Assembly: GCA_900473415.1 (NCBI GenBank)
Contig: UCLR01000045.1
Coordinates: 1 to 64,000 of the forward strand
Origin: Hyphomicrobiales bacterium
Lineage (GTDB): Bacteria > Pseudomonadota > Alphaproteobacteria > Rhizobiales > Beijerinckiaceae
DNA: 64,000 bases
Reading direction: 5' to 3'
The translations under genes were made by a program, and so were the position numbers. The notes under the pieces are model-generated. The model saw nothing but the letters and a program-made list of their open reading frames with translations. It was not told the DNA's origin and did no database searches. Below, in pieces: positions 1-8,979 of this stretch; within the stretch, counting starts at the first letter, position 1; each line of letters begins with the position of its first letter.

Positions 1-601
1 CAACTGTGACGCAGCCGGCGGCGACGCCCTCGGCGATGCCGGGCTCGGTGTCGTCGACCTTGATGACGGCCGAGGCCGGCCAGACCATCAGGTCGAGGAA
101 GCATTTGTACATGCCGATCGGGGTCGGCCGGCCGAAAGGCAGGTCGTCGGCGCAGATCAGATTGTCCGGCTCGTAGCCCTGGGCCGCTGCGAGGGGCAGC
201 ACGCGCTGCATGATCGAGCGGGTATAGCCCGTGGTCGAACCGATCTTCATGCCGCGTTCGCGGCAGAAGCGCACCGCCTCCAGCGTGCCGGGCACGAGCG
301 TGCAGTAATCGGCGACGACCTCCTCGTTGAGCGGCACGAAGAGGGCGTAGACCTTGTCGATCGCCGCCTCGTCGGGAAGCGCGCCTTGAGCCCGCCGCCA
401 GCCCTCTGCGATATGAGGCTGCGCCAGCATCGCCGCTATGTGGGCGCGCTTGGGCAGGCCCATGGGCTTGCGCGCATCGGCGATGGTCGTCGCCACGCCG
501 AACTTGGCGAAGGTCTCGACGAAAGCGCCCATCGGCGCGAAGGAGCCGAAGTCGATCACCGTGCCGGCCCAGTCGAAGACGACCGCCTTGAACTTCTTCA
601 T
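1..601 (-). CDS. phnX: Phosphonoacetaldehyde hydrolase (phosphonatase), 3' end outside window
   Basis: Cleaves the C-P bond of phosphonoacetaldehyde to acetaldehyde and phosphate, the last step of 2-aminoethylphosphonate breakdown in the cytoplasm. The N-terminus carries the HAD-family nucleophile motif VFDWAGT (Asp10). The cap-domain stretch ARKPMGLPKRAHI follows and holds the lysine expected to form the Schiff base with substrate. Later come TGYTRSIM and the acidic KVDDTEPGIAEG motif. About 200 codons are present before the window edge; the family is usually about 270 residues, so the C-terminus is missing. The ATG start at 601 lies 5 bp after the stop of the upstream flavin oxidoreductase, so it is the third gene of a leftward operon. 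No phnW (AEP transaminase) is seen in the window. Identity is confident. Confidence 0.9.
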   Translation of the reverse strand, partial: MKKFKAVVFDWAGTVIDFGSFAPMGAFVETFAKFGVATTIADARKPMGLPKRAHIAAMLAQPHIAEGWRRAQGALPDEAAIDKVYALFVPLNEEVVADYCTLVPGTLEAVRFCRERGMKIGSTTGYTRSIMQRVLPLAAAQGYEPDNLICADDLPFGRPTPIGMYKCFLDLMVWPASAVIKVDDTEPGIAEGVAAGCVTV

Positions 602-606
602 GTCGC

Positions 607-1734
607 TCACCCGTAGAGTTCGTCGATGGTTTCCTCGCCGATGCCGAAAGCGGTCGAGGCGCCGCAGCCCGCGGTGACGATGACGATGCGCACCGTCTCG
701 GAGGGCTTGTCGGTGAAGCGCCAGCGGCCGTCGGCCGAGGCATAGGTGCCGATCCAGCGCTCGCTCACGGTGCGGCTGGGCAGGTCGAGAACGGCATCGA
801 GCTCGCCGAGAATCAGATCGTCGACGCCTTGCGAGCCGAAGGGATCGGGCGTCGTCGCATAATGGTGGCTGTCGCCGACGACGAGGGAGCCGTCGGCCGA
901 TTGCGTGACGATCAGGTGGATGCCGTTCTCGCGCTCGGGGCCGAATTCGGCGTCGAGCCGGCGCTTCAGCGGTGCTGCCTCCGGCAACTCGGCGTAGCCG
1001 AGATAGCGGCCGAGCCCGAGATCGGACATCACGGCGCTCTGGAGCGCCACCGGCCGGGCCGGGACGACCCGTAGCATCTGCAGTTTGCAGCGGGTGACGC
1101 CATAGGCGGCGATGCGCTCCGGGAAGAGGGCGGTATATTCGTCGCCGGGGCAGACGACGGTCGCTTCCGCCTCGATCACCTCGCCATCGGCCGTGATCAG
1201 CCGCGGCGCCTCGACCGCGACGACGCTGGTCGAGCGGCGGAAGACGACGCCGTAGCGCTCGGCGAGGAAGCGGGCGACCAGCGGCACGGCGGTGCGCGAC
1301 TCCACCCGGACCTCGTGCGGGGAATAGAGCGCGACGGGCGCGGCCTGCGGCCTGAGATTGGGCACGAAGCGCTGCGCCTGCGCCGCGGTCAGCTTCTCGC
1401 AGCCTTCGCCCATCGGCGTCTTCAGGAAGGCGTCGATCACGGCCTCCGATTCCGGCAGGCGCGCGGCCAGCACGAGCCCGCGCTGCAGGATGTCGATGCC
1501 GGCGGCATCGGCGACCTCCTGCCAGACGTCGCGCGCGCGGCGGGCGAGCTGCCAGCAATCGCCTGCGCCCTGGCCGGTGACCGTGACGAAGCCGAAATTG
1601 CGGACGGAGGCGCCGTTGGCCTGGGCGTCACGGTCGATGACGACGACGCGCTTGCCGCGCCGCGCCGCCGCGAGCGCATGGCCGAGACCGACGATGCCGG
1701 CGCCGACGACGGCGAGATCATAAGCCATCGTCAC
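607..1734 (-). CDS. FAD-dependent oxidoreductase of phosphonate clusters (TIGR03364-like)
   Basis: A DAO-fold flavoenzyme of 375 residues. The N-terminal dinucleotide motif VVGAGIVGLGHA is followed by VVVIDRD at the end of the second beta strand, and GCGAS lies near the C-terminus. From memory, this family recurs beside phnX-type genes, and some members oxidatively deaminate 2-aminoethylphosphonate or its N-methyl derivative to phosphonoacetaldehyde. That would feed the next gene, phnX, directly; the substrate here is inferred from context. The GTG start at 1734 overlaps the upstream dehydrogenase stop as GTGA, which indicates translational coupling. An ATG two codons later (1728) is an alternative start. 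Confidence 0.8.
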   Translation of the reverse strand: MTMAYDLAVVGAGIVGLGHALAAARRGKRVVVIDRDAQANGASVRNFGFVTVTGQGAGDCWQLARRARDVWQEVADAAGIDILQRGLVLAARLPESEAVIDAFLKTPMGEGCEKLTAAQAQRFVPNLRPQAAPVALYSPHEVRVESRTAVPLVARFLAERYGVVFRRSTSVVAVEAPRLITADGEVIEAEATVVCPGDEYTALFPERIAAYGVTRCKLQMLRVVPARPVALQSAVMSDLGLGRYLGYAELPEAAPLKRRLDAEFGPERENGIHLIVTQSADGSLVVGDSHHYATTPDPFGSQGVDDLILGELDAVLDLPSRTVSERWIGTYASADGRWRFTDKPSETVRIVIVTAGCGASTAFGIGEETIDELYG

Positions 1735-2480
1735 GCCTCGCGATGGACCTGGAAGCCGCCGAAGGACTGGCTCACCGGCATCAGCTCGAGGCTGTTGATG
1801 TTGACATGGGCGGGCTGCGTCGCGACCCAGAAGATCGTGTCGGCGATGTCCTTCGGCTGGAGCGCGTTCGCGCCCTTGTAGAGCGCGTCATAGGCGGCCT
1901 GGTCGCCGCCGGTGCGCACCAGCGTGAACTCGCTCTCGCACAGGCCGGGCTCGATCGAGGTCACGCGCACGCCCTTCCCGTGCAGGTCCGAGCGCAGGCC
2001 GAGCGAGAACTGCTGCACGAAGGCCTTGGTGGCGCCGTAGACGTTGCCGCCGGAATAGGGCCAGTTCGCTGCGACCGAGGCGATGTTGACGATGGCGCCC
2101 CGGCGCTCGATCAGCCCGGGCAGGAGGTGATGCGTCAGTGCCGCCAGCCCGGTGACGTTGGTCTCGATCATCGTGCGCCAGTCGGAGAGCTTCGTCTGCG
2201 GCGCTGGCCTGGTGCCGAGCGCGAGGCCCGCATTGTTGACGAGCAGGTCGACCGACCTGAACGGCGCCGGCAGGGCGTCGAGCGTCTCGATCATCGCGGC
2301 CTCGTCGGTGATGTCGAAGGCGGCCGGCTCGAAGAGGTCGCCAAGCTCCGTCTTGAGCTCTGCCAGCCGATCCGCGCGGCGACCCGTGCCGACGACGCGC
2401 CAGCCAGCCTCGGCGAAGCGGCGCGCTGTCGCGGCGCCGAAGCCCGCAGTGGCGCCTGAAATCAGGATTGTCCTCGTCAT
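1731..2480 (-). CDS. Short-chain dehydrogenase, YdfG-like (NADP-dependent 3-hydroxy acid dehydrogenase)
   Basis: A 249-residue classical SDR. The cofactor site GATAGFG is near the N-terminus, NNAG lies at about 82-85, and the catalytic Ser135, Tyr148 and Lys152 (YGATK) are present. The C-terminal stretch PAHVNINSLELMPVSQS closely resembles E. coli YdfG, which oxidises L-allo-threonine, serine and 3-hydroxy acids with NADP. The ATG at 2480 begins directly at the SDR fold; a longer in-frame extension upstream has no support. It is first of three leftward genes and overlaps the flavin oxidoreductase by 4 bp. A role for it in the phosphonate pathway is inference from the operon. Confidence 0.85.
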   Translation of the reverse strand: MTRTILISGATAGFGAATARRFAEAGWRVVGTGRRADRLAELKTELGDLFEPAAFDITDEAAMIETLDALPAPFRSVDLLVNNAGLALGTRPAPQTKLSDWRTMIETNVTGLAALTHHLLPGLIERRGAIVNIASVAANWPYSGGNVYGATKAFVQQFSLGLRSDLHGKGVRVTSIEPGLCESEFTLVRTGGDQAAYDALYKGANALQPKDIADTIFWVATQPAHVNINSLELMPVSQSFGGFQVHREA

Positions 2481-2672
2481 CCTCGTCGACCTCGCAGTGG
2501 CGCCGCTCCGACGCGGCGCGAACTGAGCTTTGCAGGAAGACGGCCCGCGATGACAAGCCGATGAATTCGGCGGTGCCGCGCTGGACCCAACGAATCTCTC
2601 GGCTGGCTCTAAGCCCCGCCCGGGGCCGGCGCGTAGAGCTTGCGCGGCACGGATCGGCTCGAGGAGGTCGCG
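2481..2672. promoter_or_regulatory. Divergent intergenic region between phosphonate operon and aminotransferase
   Basis: These 192 bp separate the leftward dehydrogenase/flavin/phnX operon from the rightward aminotransferase. They should hold both promoters. I cannot identify a clear -35/-10 pair or operator palindrome. A GAGGAGGT ribosome site at 2661-2668 sets the aminotransferase start. Confidence 0.4.
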
Positions 2673-4010
2673 ATGGACCAGCAAGCCTTCACCATGGATC
2701 ATCACTGGCTGCCCTTCACCAACAACAGGCTCTTCCGGGCCGAGCCGCAGATCTTCGCGAAGGCGCAGGGTGTGCGCTACTGGACGCCGGAAGGCCGCGA
2801 GATCCTCGACGGCGCCTCCGGCCTCTTCTGCTGCGCAGCCGGCCATGGCCGGCCCGAGATCGCCGAGGCCGTGCACAAGCAGCTGCTCGAACTCGACTAC
2901 ACCCCGCATTTCCAGCGCGCCGCGCCGATCTCCTTCGTGCTGGCGGAGAAGCTCGCCGGCATCCTGCCCAAGGGGCTCGACCGGGTCTTCTTCGCCTCGT
3001 CCGGCTCCGAGGCGGTCGACAGCGCCATGAAGATCTGCCTCGCCTATCACCGGGCGAAGGGCCAGCCGCAGCGCAGCCGCTTCGTCTCGCGGGCCTGGGG
3101 CTATCACGGGGTCAATCTCGGCGGCACCTCGCTCGCCGGCATGGTCGGCAACCGGCGCGAGTATAGTGCTGTGACCTGTGACGTGGTCCATATGCGCCAC
3201 ACCTGGGCCGACGAGCGCCGCTTCACCCGTGGTCAGGCGGATGAGGGCGCCGAGCTCGCCGACGATCTCGAGGCGCTGTGCCAGACCTACGGGCCGGAGA
3301 CGATCGCGGCCGTCTTCGTCGAGCCGATTGCCGGCTCGGTCGGCACCATCGTTCCGCCGAAGGGCTATCTCCAGCGCCTGCGCGAGATCGCCGACCGGCA
3401 TGGCATCCTGCTCGTCTTCGACGAGGTGATCACCGGCTTCGGTCGCACCGGCGAGGCCTTCGCCGCGCAGGAATTCGGCGTGACGCCGGACGTGATGACC
3501 ATGGCCAAGGCGCTGACCAACGGCGCCATCCCGATGAGCGCGGTCGCGGTCAGGACCGAGATCCAGAAGGCCGTGATCGACTCGATCAAGGCCGACCGGC
3601 CCGAGCTGATGCACGGCTATACCTATTCCGCTCATCCGGTCGCCTGCGCGGCGGCTCTGGCGGCGATGGAGATCTATCGCAGCGAAGACCTGTTCGCTCG
3701 CGGCAAGGTGCTCTCGCAGCCTTTCCTCGACGCCGTCTTCGGCCTGCGCAACCTGCCGCAGGTCTACGACCTGCGAGGCTACGGGATGCTCGCCGGCATT
3801 CAGCTCACACCGGGCAGGGCGCCGGGTGAGAAGGGCTCGCTGGTCCAGCGCCTGCTGTTCGGGGAGGGCCTGCACGTCAAGGCGACGGGCGACGCGCTGC
3901 TGTTCGCGCCCGCGCTGGTCGCGAGCGAGGAGGAGATCGGGCGGATGACCGAGATCCTGCGCAAGGTGCTCGGCCGCTCCGACCTCGACGCCCTGCCGGC
4001 TGCGGCCTGA
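2673..4010 (+). CDS. Class III omega-aminotransferase (beta-alanine:pyruvate transaminase-like)
   Basis: A 445-residue PLP enzyme of aminotransferase class III. Visible landmarks are the N-terminal HHWLPFTNNR, FFASSGSEAVDSAMK in the cofactor-phosphate region, the PLP-ring aspartate in VFDEVITGFGRTG and the Schiff-base lysine at residue 279 in MAKALTNGA. The N-terminal motif and TYSAHPVACAAALA resemble omega-amino-acid:pyruvate transaminases, which move the amino group of beta-alanine or similar omega-amines to pyruvate. The ATG at 2673 is chosen because GAGGAGGT lies at 2661-2668. The gene is divergent from the phosphonate operon and convergent with a MocR regulator 3 bp away. An omega-amino-phosphonate substrate is possible but unproven. 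Confidence 0.85.
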   Translation: MDQQAFTMDHHWLPFTNNRLFRAEPQIFAKAQGVRYWTPEGREILDGASGLFCCAAGHGRPEIAEAVHKQLLELDYTPHFQRAAPISFVLAEKLAGILPKGLDRVFFASSGSEAVDSAMKICLAYHRAKGQPQRSRFVSRAWGYHGVNLGGTSLAGMVGNRREYSAVTCDVVHMRHTWADERRFTRGQADEGAELADDLEALCQTYGPETIAAVFVEPIAGSVGTIVPPKGYLQRLREIADRHGILLVFDEVITGFGRTGEAFAAQEFGVTPDVMTMAKALTNGAIPMSAVAVRTEIQKAVIDSIKADRPELMHGYTYSAHPVACAAALAAMEIYRSEDLFARGKVLSQPFLDAVFGLRNLPQVYDLRGYGMLAGIQLTPGRAPGEKGSLVQRLLFGEGLHVKATGDALLFAPALVASEEEIGRMTEILRKVLGRSDLDALPAAA

Positions 4011-4012
4011 AT

Positions 4013-5497
4013 TCAGCGCCCGGCGAGGGCCTGCGCCAGCTCGGCGAGGCCCGGCGTGATCCGTTCCAGCGCGATCGCACCGAAGCCGAGCCTGATGCGG
4101 TTCCGCGGGGGCTCGCCGCCCCAGTAATGCACGTCGCCCGGCTCGATCAGCACGCCGCGCGCGGCGGCGCGGCGCTGCAGCTCGCACGCCGCGACGCCAT
4201 CCGGCAGTGTCAGCCACAGGCCGGAGCCGCCCGTCGTCATGGTGACGGCGCAGTCGGGCAGGAGCCGCTCGATGCCGCTCAGCATCGCGGTCCATTTCGC
4301 CGTCAGTTCCTTGCGCTGGCGGCGGATATGGGCGTCGTAATGCCCCTCCGCCAAAAAGAGCGCCATGGCACGCTGGTCGAGCGCGGAGGGATGGCGGTAC
4401 ATCAACCGCCGCAGCGCCCTGAGCTCGCGCACCAGCGGCTCGGCCGCGGCGATGAAGCCGAGCCTCAGACCCGGGAAGAGAGGCTTCGACAGGCTGCCGA
4501 CATGCAGCACACGACCCGAGATGTCGAAGCTCTTCAACGAAGGGCGTGGCGGGCCGACGAAGTTGAGCTCGTGCTCGTAGTCGTCCTCGATGACGAGCAG
4601 GTCGTGCGCCTCGGCCGCGGCCATCAGCGCAAGGCGCCGCTCTGTGCTCATCGTGACATTGGTCGGCGATTGGTGGCCGGGCGTGACATAGACCAGCTGC
4701 GCCTCGGCAAGCGCTGGCGTCACGCGCATGCCGTTGGCGTCGACAGTCTGTGGTAGCAGGGTCGCTGCCATCGACAGGAACATGTTGCGGGCATCGACAT
4801 AGCCGGGGTTCTCTATCGCGACCCGCGTGCCCGCCCGCGCCAGCAGAGCGGCGATCAGGTAGAGCGCGTTCTGAGCGCCGACCGTGACCAGCAGCTGGTC
4901 CGACCTGGCATCGAAGCCGCGCTGCGGCAGGAGCCGGCGCCTGATCTGCTCGATCAGCAGCTCATCGTCGCCGTCGATGCGGTCGCCCATCCACTCATGG
5001 CTGTGGCGAGCCGTGCCGGCGAGGCGCACGCAGTCCCGCCAGCGGGCGAGCGAGGTCTTATCCGGGAGGGTCTGGCCATAAACGAAGGGATAGGGGAAAT
5101 CGCGCCAGTTCGCCGGCTTGACGATGTTGTCCTGTTCGGAAGGGCGGCTTGCCAGCCATTTCCCGAACGATAGGCCCGAGCCCGGGAAGAGGCGGAGCTC
5201 CCCGCCGCCAACGGCGACATTGAGCCGTTCGCGCAGCTGCGCCTCGTCGATGAAGAAACCGCGCCGGGCGACGGGCTTGAGATAATGGTCGGCCGCCAGG
5301 CGCTCGTAGACGAGGCTGACGGTGTTGCGCGAGACCTTCAGCGCACGGGCCAGCACTCGCGACGCCGGCAGGGGGTGCTGCGTCGACAGTCGCCCCGAAA
5401 GGATGCCCTCGACGATGCGCTCCTGAAGCTGTTGCTGCAGGCCGCGCTCGGGCTGGAGCGGAGCGGAGAGGATGGCAGGAGGAACCGGGTCGCGCAT
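4013..5497 (-). CDS. MocR/PdxR-type GntR-aminotransferase transcriptional regulator
   Basis: A 494-residue fusion of an N-terminal winged-helix GntR domain (QQQLQERIVEGILSG, then LPASRVLARALKVSRNTVSLVYERL) with a class I/II aminotransferase-like domain. The PLP lysine sits in GSLSKPLFPG, and VIEDDYEHEL carries the usual aspartate. Such proteins bind PLP and regulate neighbouring genes for amino acid, GABA, taurine or vitamin B6 metabolism. It converges on the omega-aminotransferase, leaving 2 bp between stops, so that gene or itself are plausible targets. The ATG at 5497 (MRDPVPPAIL) gives a normal N-terminus; longer in-frame starts reach 5617 but look non-coding. Confidence 0.85.
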   Translation of the reverse strand: MRDPVPPAILSAPLQPERGLQQQLQERIVEGILSGRLSTQHPLPASRVLARALKVSRNTVSLVYERLAADHYLKPVARRGFFIDEAQLRERLNVAVGGGELRLFPGSGLSFGKWLASRPSEQDNIVKPANWRDFPYPFVYGQTLPDKTSLARWRDCVRLAGTARHSHEWMGDRIDGDDELLIEQIRRRLLPQRGFDARSDQLLVTVGAQNALYLIAALLARAGTRVAIENPGYVDARNMFLSMAATLLPQTVDANGMRVTPALAEAQLVYVTPGHQSPTNVTMSTERRLALMAAAEAHDLLVIEDDYEHELNFVGPPRPSLKSFDISGRVLHVGSLSKPLFPGLRLGFIAAAEPLVRELRALRRLMYRHPSALDQRAMALFLAEGHYDAHIRRQRKELTAKWTAMLSGIERLLPDCAVTMTTGGSGLWLTLPDGVAACELQRRAAARGVLIEPGDVHYWGGEPPRNRIRLGFGAIALERITPGLAELAQALAGR

Positions 5498-5811
5498 GGC
5501 AATTCTCGGGAAGCATGGCCTGTGCCACGTGTCTTTCGACACCCCCGGGATCGAATTCGCGTCCATTCCGCGTCTACGCCAAAGGCTGCCCCCGGTTTGC
5601 CCGGCCCGACCCACCATCTCCGATCAGAAGCTGACCCACCCGCAATGCGCCGTCGGATCCTGCAGAATGCGCCAACCTCGGCGCTGCCTGCGGGGGAGGG
5701 GCCCGTTCAGCGCTGATGACGCCTGCCGTTTCGTCGCGTTAAATCGATACGAATCCAGGTAAACTCGGGCGGGGTGCGCCGAGGCTGCCTGGCCGGGTGG
5801 AGGACAGGGCG
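5498..5811. other. Non-coding gap upstream of MocR gene and SDR gene
   Basis: This 314-bp divergent intergenic stretch has no convincing gene. It should contain the promoter of the leftward MocR regulator and that of the rightward SDR. A GGAGGAC ribosome site precedes the SDR start. I see no strong palindrome or repeat. Confidence 0.5.
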
Positions 5812-6576
5812 ATGATCGACGACCTCAAGGGCAAGCGCATCCTGGTGATCGGTTCGAGCACCGGCATCGGTGCGGCCGTCGCCAAGGCCTATGCCGAGCT
5901 CGGCGCCAGGGTGGCCGTGCACTACAACAGCAGCCGCGACGAGGCCGAGGCCCTCGCGAAGGAAATCAAGGCCGCGGGCGGCGACGTGATCCTCGTCGGT
6001 GGAGACGTCTCGCGATCGGCGGGAGCGGCCAAGGTGGTCGAGGAGGCCGTGGCGGGGCTGGGCGGGCTCGACGTGCTGGTCAACAACGCCGGCGCCCTGC
6101 TGAAGCGCGTGCCGCTCGGGCAGATCGACGACGCACTCTACGAGAAGGTGCTCGACCTCAACATCCGCGCCGTGATCATGGCCACGCAAGCCGCGCTGCC
6201 GCATCTGCGCAAGGCCGGCGGCGGCAGCATCATCCACACGACCTCGATTGCCGCGCGCAATGGCGGGGGGCCGGGCGCGCTGCTCTATGCCAGCTCCAAG
6301 GCTTTCGTCTCCAACACCGTGCGCAACATGGCCAAGGAACTCGCCGGCGAGCGCATCCGCGTCAACGGCGTGGCGCCGGGCGTGATCCTGACGCCGTTCC
6401 ACGAGCGCTATTCGACGCCGGAGATGCTCGAGACCATGCGCAAGACGATCCCGATGGGCATGCTCGGCAAGCCGGAAGATTGCGTCGGCGCCTATCTCTT
6501 CCTCGCCTCGGAGAAGCTCTCCGGCTACGTCACCGGCCAGATCATCGAGGTCAACGGCGGCCAGCTGATGCCCTGA
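5812..6576 (+). CDS. SDR family oxidoreductase (FabG/glucose dehydrogenase-like)
   Basis: A 254-residue classical short-chain dehydrogenase. The cofactor motif GSSTGIG is at the N-terminus, NNAG follows, and the catalytic pair Tyr159 and Lys163 lies in YASSK. The C-terminal SGYVTGQIIEVNGGQLMP is typical of FabG and glucose-1-dehydrogenase-like members. HYNSS after the second strand suggests NADP preference. Substrate is unknown. The ATG at 5812 has GGAGGAC about 8 bp upstream; a GTG at 5797 is the alternative. It stands alone, 161 bp before the MFS gene. Confidence 0.85.
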   Translation: MIDDLKGKRILVIGSSTGIGAAVAKAYAELGARVAVHYNSSRDEAEALAKEIKAAGGDVILVGGDVSRSAGAAKVVEEAVAGLGGLDVLVNNAGALLKRVPLGQIDDALYEKVLDLNIRAVIMATQAALPHLRKAGGGSIIHTTSIAARNGGGPGALLYASSKAFVSNTVRNMAKELAGERIRVNGVAPGVILTPFHERYSTPEMLETMRKTIPMGMLGKPEDCVGAYLFLASEKLSGYVTGQIIEVNGGQLMP

Positions 6577-6737
6577 GGGGCAAGGGGAAAAGGGCGGGCC
6601 GCCAACCCCTTCATGCAGCGCCGGCATTGCTGGGCCGCCAGCTCACCAAATTGTGCCGGGGCTGGCAATCCTCTAGAGCCTTCGTCCGCATCGCGGCGGG
6701 AATCATCCGACTGCGACCAGATTCCGGGACTGCCGAC

Positions 6738-7961
6738 ATGACCGTCAGCGCGCCGACCGCCTCCACCACCGCCCACCGCGCCATGATGCCGGTGTTGATC
6801 GCGCTCAGCGTGACCCATCTGCTCAACGACATGATCCAGTCGCTGATCCCGGCGATCTATCCGATCATCAAGGAGGCCTATCGGCTGGATTTCGGCCAGA
6901 TCGGCCTGATCACGCTGACCTTCCAGGTCTCGGCCTCCCTGCTACAGCCGGCAGTCGGGCTCTACACCGACAAGCATCCCATGCCCTATTCGATGGTCGC
7001 GGGCATGGGCTTCACGCTCGCCGGCCTGATCGGCCTCGCCTATGCCGGAAGCTACGGGCTGCTGCTGCTGTCGGCGGCCGGCGTCGGCATCGGCTCCTCG
7101 ATCTTCCATCCCGAGGCGACCCGCATGGCGCGCAACGCCTCGGGCGGGCAGCATGGCCTGGCGCAGGGCATCTTCCAGGTCGGGGGGCAGACGGGCGGGG
7201 CGCTCGGGCCGCTGCTGGCGGCCTTCATCATCGTGCCGCGCGGGCAGGGCAGTCTCGCCTGGTTCTCCGTGGCGGCGCTCGTCGCGATGATGCTGATGGT
7301 CTGGACGGCGGCGAGCTACGCCAGGCTCGACCGGCAGCGTCCGCCGAAGCCAGCGGCCGCCGCCAACGCCGCCGCTCCGCGTCATAGCCGCGGCGCCGTC
7401 GCCTTCGCGATCACGATCCTGATCGTGCTGCTGTTCTCCAAGAACGCCTATACGGCGAGCTTCACCAATTTCTACACCTTTTACCTGATGGGCCGCTTCG
7501 GCATCTCGGTGCAGAATTCGCAGGTGATGCTGTTCCTCTTTCTCGCCTCCTCGGCGGCTGGCGCGCTTGGCGGCGGTCTGCTGGGCGACCGGATCGGCCG
7601 CAACAAGATCATCTGGTTCTCGATCCTGGGCGCGCTGCCCTTCACGCTGATCCTGCCCTACGCCGATCTCTTCTGGACCGGGGTGCTGACGATCCTGATC
7701 AACCTGATCATGTCGAGCGCTTTCGCCGCGATCCTGATCTACGCACTCGAGCTGCTGCCGGGCCGTGTCGGGCTGGTCGGCGGCTTCTTCTACGGGCTGA
7801 CCTTCGGGCTCGGCGGACTCGCGGCGGCGCTGCTCGGCGAGGTCGCGGACGTGGTCGGCATCGAGGCGGTCTACAAGATCTGCTCGTTCATCCCGTTGGT
7901 CGGATTGCTCGCCTGGTTCCTGCCCCGCCTCAGCGAGGGCAGCGTGCGGGCGGGGCATTAG
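6738..7961 (+). CDS. fsr: MFS transporter, fosmidomycin resistance protein (Fsr) family
   Basis: An inner-membrane major-facilitator pump of 407 residues, essentially the length of E. coli Fsr (406). Multiple hydrophobic segments are evident. Fsr-like signatures include SVTHLLNDMIQSLIPAIYP, PAVGLYTDKHP, GIGSSIFHPEA and QVGGQTGGALGP. Family members export fosmidomycin and related small molecules by proton antiport. The ATG at 6738 starts just before the first membrane segment. It is monocistronic, followed by a palindromic repeat that may act as a terminator. The natural substrate cannot be read from sequence. Confidence 0.88.
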   Translation: MTVSAPTASTTAHRAMMPVLIALSVTHLLNDMIQSLIPAIYPIIKEAYRLDFGQIGLITLTFQVSASLLQPAVGLYTDKHPMPYSMVAGMGFTLAGLIGLAYAGSYGLLLLSAAGVGIGSSIFHPEATRMARNASGGQHGLAQGIFQVGGQTGGALGPLLAAFIIVPRGQGSLAWFSVAALVAMMLMVWTAASYARLDRQRPPKPAAAANAAAPRHSRGAVAFAITILIVLLFSKNAYTASFTNFYTFYLMGRFGISVQNSQVMLFLFLASSAAGALGGGLLGDRIGRNKIIWFSILGALPFTLILPYADLFWTGVLTILINLIMSSAFAAILIYALELLPGRVGLVGGFFYGLTFGLGGLAAALLGEVADVVGIEAVYKICSFIPLVGLLAWFLPRLSEGSVRAGH

Positions 7962-7974
7962 AGCGGGCGGTCGC

Positions 7975-8050
7975 CATGCTCGGGCTCGACCCGAGCATCT
8001 TCCGAAAGCGGTTCTCGGGTCGCCGCCGCGCGGCGCCCGAGAATGACGCG
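7975..8050. repeat. Palindromic intergenic repeat between convergent genes
   Basis: Two nested hairpins fill the gap between fsr and the superoxide dismutase gene. ATGCTCGGG pairs with CCCGAGCAT around 7977-7999. Then TTCTCGGG pairs with CCCGAGAA around a GC-rich centre at about 8013-8044, ending in ATGACGCG. Similar ATTCTCGGG, GCCCGAGCATGACGCG and CGGAATGACG pieces recur near 49.5 and 50.6-50.8 kb, so this is a dispersed family. It may also terminate both convergent transcripts. Confidence 0.6.
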
Positions 8051-8061
8051 AGGGGCAGCCC

Positions 8062-8808
8062 TCAGATCGCCAGCGTGCCCGCCTTGGCGGCGGCATAGCG
8101 CGCGCCGATCTTCGACCAGTCGACCACGTTCCACCAGCTCTTGAGATAGTCGGCCCGGCGGTTCTGATACTTCAGGTAATAGGCGTGCTCCCAAACGTCG
8201 TTCCCGAAGAGGACCAGCTGCTTCTCCATCAGCGGGCTATCCTGGTTCGGCCTCGGCAGCACGGCCAGCCGGCCGCCCCGATCGACGGTGACGAAGACCC
8301 AGCCGGAACCGAAGACGCGCAGGCCGGCTGCCTCGAAATCAGCCTTGAACTTGTCGAAGCCGCCGAGGTCGCGCGTGATGGCCGCAGCGAGATCGCCGCC
8401 CGGAGCGCCGCCCGCGCCGGGACCCATCACCTCCCAGAACATACTGTGGTTGGCATGGCCGCCGCCATTGTTGCGGACCACGGTGCGCAGGTTGTCCGGA
8501 AGCTGGCCGAGATCGGCGAGAAGGTCGGCCAGCGATGCCTTGGCGATGACGCCGTTGTCCTTGGCGGCATTGTTGAGGGCAGCGACATAGGCCGCGTGGT
8601 GACGGTTGTAATGGATGTCCATGGTCTGCGCGTCGATATGCGGTTCGAGCGCGTTGGCCTCATAGCTGCGTTTCGGCAGGGAGAAAGGACCCGTCGGCGC
8701 AGCGGGCGCGGCGGCCTGGGCCCAGACCTTCGGCGCGGCGGCGATGGTGAGGACTGCTGCGCCAAGCCTCAGCGCACCGCGGCGGGAAAGGGCTGTAAAT
8801 TCCGTCAT
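8062..8808 (-). CDS. Tat-exported Fe/Mn superoxide dismutase
   Basis: Converts superoxide to oxygen and hydrogen peroxide. This 248-residue protein has an N-terminal twin-arginine-type leader (SRRGALRLGAAVL, cleavage plausible after VWAQA), so it should act in the periplasm rather than the cytoplasm. The four metal ligands can be placed as His66 (IHYNRHH), His121 (NHSMFW), Asp204 and His208 (DVWEHAYY). Family length without leader is about 195-200, as seen here. The gene is convergent with fsr and divergent from the first chemotaxis receptor. Iron versus manganese cannot be decided from sequence. Confidence 0.9.
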   Translation of the reverse strand: MTEFTALSRRGALRLGAAVLTIAAAPKVWAQAAAPAAPTGPFSLPKRSYEANALEPHIDAQTMDIHYNRHHAAYVAALNNAAKDNGVIAKASLADLLADLGQLPDNLRTVVRNNGGGHANHSMFWEVMGPGAGGAPGGDLAAAITRDLGGFDKFKADFEAAGLRVFGSGWVFVTVDRGGRLAVLPRPNQDSPLMEKQLVLFGNDVWEHAYYLKYQNRRADYLKSWWNVVDWSKIGARYAAAKAGTLAI

Positions 8809-8979
8809 GACGTTCTCCTGCGGGAAACGATTGGCCGGCAGCCCGTCCGGCTGCCGCCGGTTATTGTCGTTGGTCTACGTCGAAAGGTTCACGGTGGTTC
8901 CGGTCGCTACCCGCTTCGAAGCGAGGGCGGCGACGGGTCGAGCCGCCTGCAACGCCGGTTAACGCCCCGAAACGCCCTC

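Noticed and set aside
2481..4295. Long N-terminal extension of the YdfG-like SDR frame on the minus strand
   Set aside because: It runs antisense to a clear aminotransferase and has low-complexity composition. The SDR fold begins at the ATG at 2480.
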